Of a stretch of DNA of 64,000 bases, positions 1 to 9,593 are shown piece by piece. Below the pieces are notes generated by a model. The model was not told where the DNA came from. It did no database searches and saw only the letters and a list, made by a program, of their open reading frames with translations. Position 1 is the first letter of the stretch; each line of letters begins with the position of its first letter. Position numbers and translations under genes: made by a program. Source of the DNA: Astragalus membranaceus (lineage: Eukaryota; Streptophyta; Magnoliopsida; Fabales; Fabaceae); the NCBI GenBank assembly GCA_039519185.1, contig CM076847.1, positions 46,693,708 to 46,757,707 on the forward strand. The letters are read 5' to 3'.

Positions 1-85
1 CACACAATCACAGCACAGGGCAGCCAGATTCTGGCGCCCATGGCCCCTCTGCGCCAGACACAGCAACAGGCAGCCAGAACTAGGC

Positions 86-345
86 GCCCATGGCGCCCAG
101 CAGGAACTGGCGCCCATCAACAGGGCGCCTAGTGCAACAACATCACAACAGGAACTGGCGCCCAGCAACAGGGCGCCTAGTGCAACAGTGGCATCAGCAG
201 ACTTGGCGCCCAGCAACAGGGCGCCTAGCACAATGGCAACAAAAACTGACATGGCGCCCAGGAGCAGGGCGCCTAGCACAACAGAAGCAACAACAGACAT
301 GGCGCCCAGGAGCAGGGCGCCCAGCAGGCCAACAACACAGAAAAT
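86..345. repeat. GGCGCC-rich tandem repeat, about 48-bp units
   Basis: About five imperfect units contain CTGGCGCCCAGCAACAGGGC followed by GCCTAGTGCAACA-like sequence. Each unit carries paired GGCGCC palindromes. Every frame stays open over part of it, so the ORFs seen here are by-products of the repeat and not genes. Confidence 0.85.
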
Positions 346-401
346 GGCGCCCACTGCGCCAAACACCACGAGGCAGGCACATGAGGCGCCCACTGCAGCA
401 G

Positions 402-608
402 TCTCAATAAATTCGACTGCAGTTGTCTCAGTAAATTCGACAGTTTCTGTCTCAGCAACTTCGACAGCTTCTGTCTCAGCAACTTCGACAGCTTCGGTCT
501 CAGCAACTTCAACAGCTTCTGTCTCAGTAATTTCGACAGCTTCTGTCTCAACAACTTCGACAGCTTCTGTCTCAGCAACTTTGACAGCTTCTGTCTCAGC
601 AACTTTTG
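402..608. repeat. 24-bp tandem repeat array
   Basis: Eight or nine copies of a 24-bp unit built on CAGCTTCTGTCTCAGCAACT plus TCGA, with one to three changes per copy. The array lies between the two GGCGCC arrays inside the same LTR and carries no GGCGCC itself. No coding role is supported. Confidence 0.9.
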
Positions 609-611
609 GCA

Positions 612-1230
612 GCCACACTTGGCGCCCATGCGCCTGAAGCAGCACAGCAACATCAACAGGGCAGCCACAACCTTGGTGCCCATGGCGCCCATCCGCCAGG
701 AAAACATAGGAAACAGCAATTGGGAAGCCACCCTCTTGGCGCCCTTGGCGCCCATGCGCCAGAACATCATAGAAAACACAATTGGCCAGCCACCATTTTG
801 GCGCCCATGGCGCCCCTGCGCCAGAAGAACATAAACAACAGCAGTTGGGCAGCAACCACATTGGCGCCCATGGCGCCCCTGCGCCAGAACAACATGGAAG
901 ACAGCAACACAGGGCAGCCACACTTGGCGCCGTTGGCTCCCCTGCGCCAGAACATCGCACCAAACATCAACTGGACAACCACCACATTGGTGCCTTTGGC
1001 GCCCCTGCGCCAGAACAGACAGAGGAACAGCAACACAGCTTCACAGGATGTGGCGCCCTTGGCGCCCAGGCAACATGACAGACACAGATTTGGCGCCCAT
1101 GAGGCGCCCAGCAAACAGCACAGAATGGTGCCCTTGGCGCTCAGGCAGCAACACGCACAGGACATGACGCCCAGGGAGGCGCCCAGCCAACAGCAACATC
1201 AACATTGGCGCCCATGGCGCCCTATAGACA
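612..1230. repeat. GGCGCC-rich tandem repeat, about 60-63-bp units
   Basis: About nine diverged units of the form TTGGCGCCCATGGCGCCC, then CTGCGCCAGAACA, then a less conserved linker ending in GCAGCCAC. Each unit carries two GGCGCC palindromes about nine bases apart. The same double motif recurs in the Athila-2 LTR at 25780-25990. Confidence 0.85.
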
Positions 1231-1562
1231 GGATTTTGTGTTCAATTCATCATCAAGTGTATTAAATCAATCACAAACATATTCAATCATTATCAATCAT
1301 GCTCAAACATCATCAATTCACCTTCGTTCATCATCAATCAAATATAATTCCTACAACTAAGGTTTTCTATCTTAATCACCTAGGGTTCCATACACCTTTC
1401 TACATAGAGTCCTTCATACACCCAATTATAGAGATAGAACCCCACCCTTACCTTAGCCTTTGAAGAACTCGAAATTTTTGGCTACTTCGCCGCGCCCTCT
1501 CTTCTCCTCTCTCTATTTCTAATTTTTGTTCCTTCTAAAATGCGCAAAACCCTAACTAATCC

Positions 1563-1571
1563 CTTTTTATA
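1563..1571 (-). promoter_or_regulatory. TATA box of the minus-strand LTR
   Basis: The minus strand reads AGTATAAAAAGGG here, a strong plant TATA box about 200 bp inside the LTR from its TGTAAC start. That is a usual U3 position for a Ty3-gypsy promoter. Transcription would start near 1535 and run leftwards into the GC-rich arrays. Confidence 0.6.
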
Positions 1572-1773
1572 CTTAGTGAATTTTCATAGGCTTTTTCTCT
1601 TGGATATGCGACTTAAACATGGGCCTTGTCCATGACACTCCAAATTCACTACTACTAACCCTAACCATAGGTCCATATATTCTAATAAATAATGACAAAT
1701 AATTATATTTTTATTTCTATCACATAAACCCCAATTAATTAATTAAATAATCAAATATTTTTGGGGCGTTACA

Positions 1774-2813
1774 TGAAGCATGGGAAAGATTTAATGAGTT
1801 GCTTAGGAAATGCCCTCACCATGGACTACCTGTAATTGTTCAAATGGAAACTTTCTACAATGGGCTAGAACCTCAAACTAGACTCATGCTTGATGCCTCA
1901 TCTGGAGGAGTGTTGCTCAACGGTTCTTACAATGATGCCTACAATCTAATAGAGACTATTGCTGCAAACAGCTACCAATGGCCCACAGCTAGGGTCAGTG
2001 CTCAAAAGAAAGTAGCTGGAATGCATGAAGTAAGTGAAGTTACAGCTCTATCTGCTCAAGTGGCATCCCTCACCAACATGATCAAGAATCTCAGCACAGC
2101 TAGTGCTGAAGCACCTTCTGCTGCACCAGATGCCACAGCATCAGCCATTGAGCAAGCCCCTCCAGGGACAACTAGTTGTGTGTATTGTGGAGGAGGTCAT
2201 TTGTTTGAAGAATGCCCGGCCAACCCGATATCAGTCAACTATGTGGGGTACAATAGGAATAACAATCCATATTCCAATACCTACAATCCGGGGTGGAAAA
2301 ATCATCCAAATTTCAAATGGAGCAACAATGCTATAGCAACTGCTGCTGCAGCACCTACTCCAGCACCAGCAATTCCACCAGGATTCCATGCTGCAGCACC
2401 TACTCCAGCACCAGCAGTTGATAACTCTATGGAAGCAATGCTTAAAGCTTTCATGAATGAAACCAAAACTCAGTATCAAACTCAAGGGGCTGCTATCAAG
2501 AACTTGGAGAATCAAATTGGCCAAATAGCTACCGTTCTTTCTCAAAGACCTAGTGGGTCACTGCCATCAACTACTGAACCTTCATCTTCAAAAGGGAAAG
2601 ACTTGCAAAGCTATATCTTTGAGGAGTGGGAAGAATTTGAATGGGCCACCAATTGATACAAGTGATTGAACTAAAAGAAAAGAAAACAAGAATAAAACAG
2701 ATGCTGTCACAGCAGATGCTGCAGCATCTAACACTACAGCACCTGACACTGTCACATCTGATGCTACAGCATATGTTACTGCACCAGTACCATCACATGA
2801 GATTGTTCAAGAA
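1774..2813 (+). pseudogene. Athila-1 gag, truncated and frameshifted
   Basis: The open frame from 1776 to 2656 aligns with the second half of the Athila gag at 33800-34714: WERF, CPHHGL and FYNGL are shared in the same order. A zinc-knuckle-like C-x2-C-x4-H-x4-C (CVYCGGGHLFEEC) lies near residue 127. Pro/Ala-rich linkers and a coiled-coil-prone end (ENQIGQIATVL) follow, as in Athila gag. The capsid N-terminus is missing because the LTR ending at 1773 interrupts it. Near 2650 a frameshift separates this from the frame that carries on into the protease. The role of gag is to form the virus-like particle that packages the element RNA in the cytoplasm; this copy could not do so. Confidence 0.85.
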
Positions 2814-3579
2814 TTGCCACCTCTACCCTTCCCTCAAAGGCTGAAGAAGGCTCATCAAGACAAGCAATTTGGTAAATTCTTAGAGGTGCTGAAACAACTT
2901 CACATCAATGTTCCTTTGGTTGAGGCACTTCAACAAATGCCTAATTATGCAAAGTTTATGAAAGATGTGCTCACCAAAAGGAGGAGGTTCGGAGAATTAG
3001 AAATAGTGACTATGACAGAGGAGTGTAGTATGATTATGCAAAGCAAGCTTCCAAGCAAGTTGAAGGATCCAGGCAGTTTCACTATTCCTTGTGCTATTGG
3101 AGAATCCTATACCGGTAGAGCTCTATGTGATCTGGGTGCAAGCATCAATTTGATGCCCAAATCCATTTTCACTCAACTGGGTATAGGAGTTGCTAGACCT
3201 ACTACTGTCACTCTTCAGCTTGCAGATAGGTCCATTGCCTATCCTGAGGGGATCATTGAAGATGTCCTGATAAAGGTAGACAAGTTTGTGTTTCCTGCTG
3301 ACTTTGTAATTCTTGATTTTGATGCAGACAAAGAGGTACCTATTATTCTTGGAAGACCTTAATTAGCTACTGGGAAGACTCTAATTGATGTGCAGAAGGG
3401 AGAATTGACTATGAGAGTCAATGACCAAGAAATAAAATTCAATGTGATGAATGCTCTTAAGTTTCCCGATCAGGGAACTGAGGAGTGCTCTTTTGTGGGC
3501 TCCCTTGATTCTGTAGTTCAAAAACACTTCCACAAGCATAGTGACCATCTGGTTAAGGTTCTTGCTGAAGTTAATAAAG
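2814..3579 (+). pseudogene. Athila-1 protease region
   Basis: The frame holds LPFPQRL, then a spacer, then CDLGASINLMP, where the Athila-type aspartic protease has DLGA for the usual DTGA catalytic motif. LQLADRSIAYPEGIIEDV and IILGRP follow, all conserved with Athila-2. An in-frame TAA at 3361-3363 follows IILGRP where the family continues with FLATG. Past this stop the same frame is open up to the LINE insertion at 3580 and resumes at 5099. The protease would cut the Gag-Pol polyprotein. The stop and the LINE make it a relic. Confidence 0.85.
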
Positions 3580-5086
3580 GGGACTGTATCAACTTTTGGA
3601 TTGATCCTTGGATGTCGGCTCCTCTGGTAAAAATTCTTAATGTCCCTGAGCATCGTCACCTCCATCTTAAGGCCCGGGTTTGTGACTTCATTCAGGATGG
3701 TCATTGGTGTATTCCTGCCTCTCTTTCCAATACCTTCCCTCAGCTGGTGTCGCTCCTTCATGAAAAAATCCTGCCTTCATTTGACTCTCAAGATCAGCTA
3801 ATCTGGAAAAACTCCACTGATGGTATGCTTACTTTTAAATCTGCTTATCTTTATTTCAGGCCTGTTGGGCAACCTAATAGGTGGTTTAAGAATATTTGGC
3901 GGAGTGTTATCCCTCCATCCAAGTCTCTTCTTAAGTGGCGTATCCTCCATCACCGTATGCCGACTGATGAGCAGCTCAGAATCTGTGGGTTTCCATGTGT
4001 AGTCTCTGTGAAGCGGATTATGAGTCCTACGTGCACCTTTTCTGTGAGTGTTCTTTTGCTAAGCAGCTTTGGGATTGGCTTAGTAGTAAGCTAGCTATTA
4101 ATATTGATGTCTCCTCGCCGGAGACGATTTTTGATGTCTGTCTGCGCCCCTGGTCGGAACAGGTGCAGGATGTTGTTTCCGCTGCGGTTATTAACGTCTT
4201 TTGGGCTATTTGGTTCTCTCGGAATCAGATTCGTTTTGACAACAAGAAGATCTTGCCCGCCTACCTGAAAAACTTGATCATGGCAAATGTGAACATTTCG
4301 GGTAATCTCAGCAAGGGCTCCACGTCTAATTCCATGCAGGACTTCGTGATTCTTAAGGGTTTTTCGGTTGATTGCAAACCTCGTAAGGCTCCTACTACTA
4401 TAGAGGTTATCTGGAAATCTCCTCCTTGCTTTTGGGTTAAGTGTAATACTGATGGCGCTGCGAGGGGCTCTCCTGGTTTAGCCGCCTGTGGGGGTATCTT
4501 TCGAGACAGTAATGCTGAGTCTCTTGGTTGTTTTATGCTTCCTCTAGGTACAAATTACGCTCTTCATGCTGAGCTTATCGGTATAATGGTCGCCATTGAA
4601 GTGGCTTTTCGCAAAGGTTAGCATCGATTATGGATTGAGAGTGACTCTCAGCTTGCCGTCATGGCTTTCTCGTCTCACTCAGTTGTGCCCTGGAATATCC
4701 GGAATCGTTGGCTTAATTGCATAGAACTGATCAAATCAATGACTGTCATTTGCACTCATGTTTTTCGAGAAGGGAATCATTGCGCTGATAAGCTTGCCTC
4801 TCATGGGATCAACCTGTCTGGTTTCCAGTGGCGGAATTCTATTCCTGACTTTATTAAATATGATTTTATCCGTAATAGGATTGGCCTTCCTTATTTTCGT
4901 TTCAGATTGTAATGATTTGTTTGCATGGGTTTTGGTCTATGTCCCCCCATGCTTCTTGTATTTTTGTTTTTGTTTTTCTTTAATGAAATAGGGGGGAGTA
5001 CTCTTTCCTTCTAGATGTTTTTATCCCTAAGGAGGGTTTTGCATCAGAAGGTTTTAACGAGGCTCCTTTCCTTTTGTTTAAAAAAA
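3580..5086 (+). mobile_element. 5'-truncated L1-type LINE inserted in Athila-1
   Basis: The segment is bounded by a direct repeat AGTTAATAAAG (left copy ending 3579, right copy ending 5098), and the right copy is preceded by an A-run at 5080-5088. This is the signature of target-primed reverse transcription. The sequence starts inside the 3' half of the LINE ORF2, at the conserved INFWIDPW region, so about three quarters of a full element is missing. The insert carries the zinc-binding reverse-transcriptase tail and the RNase H domain, then a short 3' UTR. The exact base where the A-run ends and the target copy starts is ambiguous by one or two bases. Confidence 0.88.
3584..4912 (+). pseudogene. 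LINE ORF2 C-terminal part (zf-RVT and RNase H)
   Basis: The first part, in the frame ending at 4094, has LIWKNSTDGMLTFKSAY and WRSVIPPSKSLLKWRILHHR, the connection region of plant LINE reverse transcriptases. A frameshift near 4000 moves to a frame with C-x2-C...H-x3-C-x-C (the zinc-binding zf-RVT pattern) and an RNase H domain. RNase H acidic residues are visible in CNTDGAARG, HAELIGI, ESDSQ and CADKLAS. A TAG at 4619-4621 interrupts the RNase H in frame. The protein normally copies LINE RNA at the nick site. With the polymerase missing, one frameshift and one stop, this copy is dead. Confidence 0.85.
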
Positions 5087-5098
5087 AAGTTAATAAAG

Positions 5099-6747
5099 AA
5101 GAGCTTGTGGAAGAAGGAGTGTTGCAAGGTGAGGTTGCTGTTAAAAATATATGGGCAAGAAAATATGAGTCATTGGAGCTGGGAGACTCAACCCTCAAGA
5201 AAAATGTCCCATCAATTTAAAGCCCTCCTTCACTTGAGCTTAGAGAATTGCCGAAGCACTTGAAATATGCCTATTTAGGGAAAAATGATACCCTTCCTGT
5301 GATAATAGCTTCTAGCTTATCCCAAAGTCAAGAGCATGATCTCATTACTACCTTAAAGAGGCATAAGAAGGCTATTGGGTGGCAGATGTCTGATATTAAG
5401 GGGATTAGTCCTACCATTTGCATGCATAGAATCATTCTTGATGAGAACTCAAAGAATAGTACTGAAGGGCAAAGGAGGCTAAATCCTATCATGAAGGAGG
5501 TTGTGAAGAAAGAAATAATCAAGTGGCTTGATGCTGGTATTGTCTACCCCATATTTGATAGTGCATGGGTTAGTCCTGTGCAGTGTGTTCCAAAGAAAGG
5601 GGGTGTGACCGTGGTAGCAAATGCGAAAAATGAATTGATTCCCACAAGAACTGTAACTGGTTGGAGGATTTGCATGGATTATAGGAAGCTCAACAAGGCT
5701 ACAAAGAAGGACCATTTTCCCTTACCATTCATTGACCAGATGCTTGACAGATTGGCCGGCAAGGATTTCTATTGCTTTTTGGATGGCTACTCTGGCTACA
5801 ACCAAATTGCAATAGTGCTTGAGGATCAGCAGAAGAGTACATTTACATCCCCTAAGGTACCTTTGCCTTTAGGAGGATGCCATTTGGGCTATGTAATGCA
5901 CCGGCCACATTTCAGAGATGCATGATGTCAATCTTTTCTGATTTCATTGAGAAATCCATGGAGGTATTTATGGATGACTTCTCAGTGTTTGGGGAAACAT
6001 TCCAATTGTGTTTAGTTAACTTGGAAGAGATTTTGGAAAGATGTGAAGAAACTAACTTGGTCTTGAATTGGGAGAAATGTCACTTCATGGTCCAAGAGGG
6101 AATTGTTTTGGGTCACAGAATCTCTAAAAAGGGTATTGAGGTTGATAAAGCCAAGGTTGAGGTGATTGAGAAACTACCTCCTCCAACCAGTATAAAGGGT
6201 GTTAGAAGTTTTTTGGGTCATGCAGGCTTCTACAAAAGGTTCATCAAGGACTTCTCTAAGATTTCAAAGCCTTTGTGTCAATTGCTTCAACATGACACTC
6301 CTTTTGTCTTTGATGAACCTTGTCAAGAAGCATTTCAAAGGTTGAAGAAAGCACTGGTGACTGCACCAGTGATTGTGGCACCAGATTGGAGCAAGCCATT
6401 TGAGCTCATGTGTGATGCTAGTGACTTTTCCATAGGAGCCGTCCTGGGCCAAAGGTATGACAAAATCTTTCATTATATTTATTATGCTAGCAAAACACTT
6501 GTAGATGCTCAACTGAACTACACTACTACTGAAAAAGAATTATTAGCCGTGGTTTTTGCGTTTGACAAATTTAGATCATACTTAGTTGGCACAAAAGTTA
6601 TTGTTTTCACTGATCACTCTGCCATTAAGTATTTGATTGCAAAGAAAGATGCAAAACCTAGGCTAATAAGATGGGTTCTCCTCCTCCAAGAATTTGATCT
6701 TGAGATTCGTGATAAAAAGGGGGTGGAGAACCAAGTTGCTGACCATT
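5099..6747 (+). pseudogene. Athila-1 reverse transcriptase and RNase H, frameshifted
   Basis: The first part carries IDYRKLNKAT-like residues (CMDYRKLNKATKKDHFPLPF), then LDGYSGYNQI. A one-base frameshift near 5850 moves to the frame starting MPFGLCNAPATFQRCMM. This second frame carries the catalytic FMDD (in EVFMDDFSVFG), the RT thumb, and RNase H with CDASDFSIGAVLGQ, TEKELLAVV and FTDHSAIKYL. The order and motifs match Athila-2 closely. It would reverse-transcribe the element RNA. The frameshift, the LINE upstream and the insertion at 6748 in the VADHLSR tail make this copy non-functional. Confidence 0.88.
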
Positions 6748-6801
6748 TGTAACAGCCCAGGTCCAACGCATTGGCCACCCCAGCACTATTACATCACGGT
6801 C

Positions 6802-6897
6802 AATTGGTAGTGGGAGGTGTGTTTAACTTGCACTTATGCCTCAGGTGCAAGGTTCGATTCCCACGGAAGGCAAAAATTCTACAAGGGGGGTAGAGAA
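6802..6897 (+). promoter_or_regulatory. tRNA-like core with possible RNA polymerase III boxes, copy 1
   Basis: This 96-bp core contains AATTGGTAGTGGGAGG (box-A-like) and GGTTCGATTCC at 6851-6861 (a perfect match to the box B consensus GGTTCGANNCC), about 40 bp apart, which is tRNA-like spacing. Copies recur at 7131-7226 (forward) and 7025-7120 (reverse). Whether polymerase III uses it is unknown. Confidence 0.5.
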
Positions 6898-7130
6898 GAC
6901 CGTGATGTAACAGTGCTGGGGTGGCCAATGCGTTGGACCTGGGCTGTTACAATAAAAAGGCGCCTTTTTATGTAACAGCCCAGGTCCAACGCATTGGCCA
7001 CCCCACCACTATTACATCACGGTCTTCTCTACCCCCTTTGTAGAATTTTTTCCTTCCGTGGGAATCGAACCTTGCACCTGAGGCATAAGTGCAAGTTAAA
7101 CACACCTCCCACTACCAATTGAGCGCGCTC

Positions 7131-7226
7131 AATTGGTAGTGGGAGGTGTGTTTAACTTGCACTTATGCCTCAGGTGCAAGGTTCGATTCCCACGGAAGGC
7201 AAAAATTCTACAAGGGGGGTAGAGAA
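7131..7226 (+). promoter_or_regulatory. tRNA-like core, copy 2
   Basis: Same core as 6802-6897, here preceded by GAGCGCGCTC, so the box-A-like segment reads GCGCTCAATTGGTAGTGGG and is more complete. Box B lies at 7180-7190. A mirror copy at 7025-7120 runs the other way, so transcription from either core would give a hairpin RNA. Confidence 0.5.
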
Positions 7227-7280
7227 GACCGTGATGTAACAGTGCTGGGGTGGCCAATGCGTTGGACCTGGGCTGTTACA

Positions 7281-8655
7281 CCATTTGTCTAGATTGGAAG
7301 GTGATAGTGTAGGTAATCATAGTGGAGAAATCAGGGAAAGTTTCCCGGTTGAACAATTGTTAGCTGTGACAGATGCTGATGTTGATGCTGCAGCACCTTG
7401 GTATGCTGACATTGTCAATTTTCTGGTCAGCAAGGTAGTGCCATGTGATCTGTCCTCTCAGCAGAAAAAGATATTTTTCAACCTTGTGAAACAATACTTT
7501 TGGGATGAGCCATTTTTGTACAAAAAGTGCCCGGACCAGTTACTTAGAAGATGTTTGGCTGAAGAAGAGGCACAACAGGTGCTGCAGCACTGTCATGCTG
7601 CACCATATGGAGGCCATTTTGGAGGAATGAGAACTGCAGCCAAGGTGCTGCAATCTGGTTACTACTGGCCTACATTGTTTAAGGATTCTCATGAGTTTGT
7701 GAAGAAGTGTGACAATTGTCAAAGGACCGGGAATATCTCAAACAAGCATGAAATGCCACTAACCAACATTTTAGAGGTGGAACTCTTTGATGTTTGGGGA
7801 ATGGATTTCATGGGACCTTTCCCCCCTTCTTTTGGCAATTTGTACATACTTGTGGCTGTGGATTACGTGTCCAAATGGGTTGAGGCAGTAGCTTTACCCA
7901 ACAATGATGCTAAGTCTGTCAGAAAGTTCTTGCAAAAAAACATTTTCACAAGGTTCGGAACTCCTAGAGCCATTATCAGTGATGAAGGTTCTCATTTCTG
8001 TAACAAGTTAATTGAGAACCTCTTGGTTAAATATGGAGTCAAGCACAAGATTGCAACTGCTTACCACCCTCAAACAAGTGGGCAAGCAGAATTATCCAAC
8101 AGAGAAATAAAAAGGGTGCTTGAGAAGATGGTAGGACCCACAAGAAAGGATTGGGCTAATCATCTTGATGATGCATTATGGGCCTACAGAATTGCATTCA
8201 AGACACCATTGGGAATGTCCCCATATAGAATCGTGTATGGCAAAGCTTGTCACCTACCCTTGGAGTTGCAACATAAATCATTTTGGGCAATTAAAAAGCT
8301 CAATTTCAATCATGAGAAAGCAGGTGCAGCCCGGTTGCTTCAATTGAATGAGCTGGAAGAGATGAGGCACTTTGCCTATGAAAGTGCAGAGTTGTATAAG
8401 GCCAAGACTAAGGCTTGGCATGATAAGAAGATTCAAAGAAGAGAGCTAATAGAAGGGGGACAAGTTCTATTGTTCAATTCAAGACTCAAATTGTTCCCTG
8501 GGAAGCTCAAATCAAGGTGGTCAGGACCTTTTAAGTTGGTGAAAGTATACCCTCACGGTGCGGTGGATTTGTTTGATGAAGCTACTGGTTCCACATTTAA
8601 AGTTAATGGTCAAAGAGTGAAGCAATACTATGGAGAGCCTGTGGTGAGGAACTAA
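7281..8655 (+). CDS. Athila-1 integrase (C-terminal part of pol)
   Basis: This is an uninterrupted frame directly after the palindromic insert. The zinc-binding HHCC region is visible as HCHAAPYGGHFGG...CDNCQRT. The catalytic core follows with D in WGMDFMGPF, D in ISDEGSHF and E in GQAELSNREIK. The C-terminal domain has LFPGKLKSRWSGPF and VNGQRVKQYY. Integrase joins element cDNA to chromosomal DNA with a 5-bp stagger. The N-terminal junction (DHLSRLEGD) is the RNase H tail displaced by the insertion. The stop at 8653-8655 is followed by the Athila post-pol signature near 8690-8740. As pol upstream is broken, it is unlikely to be made as a functional protein. Confidence 0.88.
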
Positions 8656-9593
8656 GTCACCACCGAGTTGCAAGATCTCTAACACAGAGCTTAGTCGGGC
8701 TGAGGACTCTTAAACCAAGCGCTACTGCGAGGCAGCCCAGCGTTCTTAATCTAATTTTAGTTTTTTTTGTTTTGTTTTGTGTTTTCTTTTTGTTTTTAAT
8801 TGTGCAGGTCTGTTGCTGATGGTGGGTTGTGATTTAGTCTAGGTTGTGGCAGTCTTTTGTGCTATAGCATCTGCTTTGGCATTGATGCTATAGCATCTGC
8901 GCAGCATCCCGATGGTTTAAGTGAGCATATTCTAAAATATCTAAGTGTGTGAATTAATGTTGAGGTGGCGCTCAACTGTCTCTTCATCCCGCCAGTTTGT
9001 CAGAAAACTTATCTCTCACTCAATCAACATGCTGAAACGGTCATTTCAAGTCAAAACATCAACTCCCCAAAAAATATGAACTCCCCCTCTCACAACAGCA
9101 ACCGTCCACTGCCCACTTCAACGCACCTCCCTATTCAACCACCCTTATCTCTCCATCATCGAAACTCACCACCACCGACCCAGCCAACCATCGTCCTCTT
9201 CCCATTCAATAAATCTCCCTACGTCACGCACCTCACTTCAACAACCCGTAACCCCAGAACCGAAAATCCAGTCGCGACCCGTCAATTGCCTCTCTTCACT
9301 CACCTCCTTTCAACCACCCGTATCTCTCCATCATCAAAAATCACCACCACCGATCCAGCCAACCATCATCTTCTCTTTCCGTTCAATAAATCTCCTCACT
9401 TCGCTCACCTCCTTTCAACCACCCGTAACCCCAGAACCGAAAATTACCACCACTACTCTTCTCTCCGTCTCACCGCCCTTCTCACCAAATCTAATCCCTA
9501 AACCCTATCGCAACCAAACTCTCCGAAACCCAGAACCAAACTCGCCAATCTGATTTGCTCTTCTCTGTCTTTTGTATTGTTCTCCAAATAGCA
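8656..9593 (+). other. Athila-1 post-integrase spacer with internal duplication
   Basis: There is no credible gene. The first 100 bp (GTCGGGCTGAGGACTCTTAA and AGGCAGCCCAGCG) are the conserved Athila sequence just after integrase. A proline/threonine-rich open frame at 8965-9501 arises from a two-copy tandem duplication of about 177 bp (9125-9265 and 9303-9440 share CCAGCCAACCATC and CAATAAATCTCC). It has no recognisable domain and is probably the leader of the downstream ORF. Confidence 0.6.

Larger units (their letters stand above)
1..1773 (-). mobile_element. LTR of a Ty3-gypsy-type element, partial
   Basis: The right edge reads GGGGCGTTACA ending at 1773, so on the minus strand this LTR starts TGTAACGCCCC, the same kind of terminus as the other gypsy LTRs in this window. 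The next base begins open Athila gag codons, so the LTR was inserted in that gag. A minus-strand TATA box at 1563-1571 gives the transcription direction. GC-rich tandem arrays fill 86-1230, downstream of that promoter. The other end lies outside the window, so the target duplication (TGAAG expected) cannot be checked, nor whether this is a solo LTR or part of a full element. Confidence 0.75.
6748..7280. mobile_element. Palindromic TG...CA element with tRNA-like cores and 5-bp TSD
   Basis: The insert starts TGTAACAGCC and ends GGCTGTTACA. It is flanked by CCATT on both sides (6743-6747 and 7281-7285), and removing it with one CCATT leaves the Athila RNase H-integrase frame intact. Unit 1 (6748-6951) is a 54-bp arm, a 96-bp core and the 54-bp reverse-complement arm. 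A 19-bp palindromic spacer follows. Unit 2 (6971-7280) is arm, core in reverse, GAGCGCGCTC, core forward, arm in reverse: a nearly perfect 310-bp palindrome. The core has a box-A-like GCTCAATTGGTAGTGGG and a box-B-like GGTTCGATTCC, as in tRNA genes and SINEs. It encodes no protein. The TG/CA ends and 5-bp duplication fit LTR-retroelement integrase and not typical MITE transposases. I do not recognise the family. Confidence 0.8.

Noticed and set aside
90..1265. Several overlapping ORFs in the first 1.3 kb
   Set aside because: All are translations of GGCGCC-rich or 24-bp tandem repeats inside an LTR, on both strands, without domain content.
6748..7280. Functional tRNA gene in the palindromic element
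   Set aside because: Box A and B are present but no full cloverleaf with acceptor stem could be assembled; three copies in inverted order fit a mobile element.
6748..7280. MITE of a cut-and-paste DNA transposon
   Set aside because: TSD is 5 bp and the ends are TG...CA; common MITE families give TA, TAA, 8-9-bp or 10-bp duplications. Not fully excluded.
8965..9501. 178-codon Pro/Thr-rich ORF after the Athila-1 integrase
   Set aside because: Its openness comes from a two-copy duplication; no known domain and no counterpart in Athila-2.
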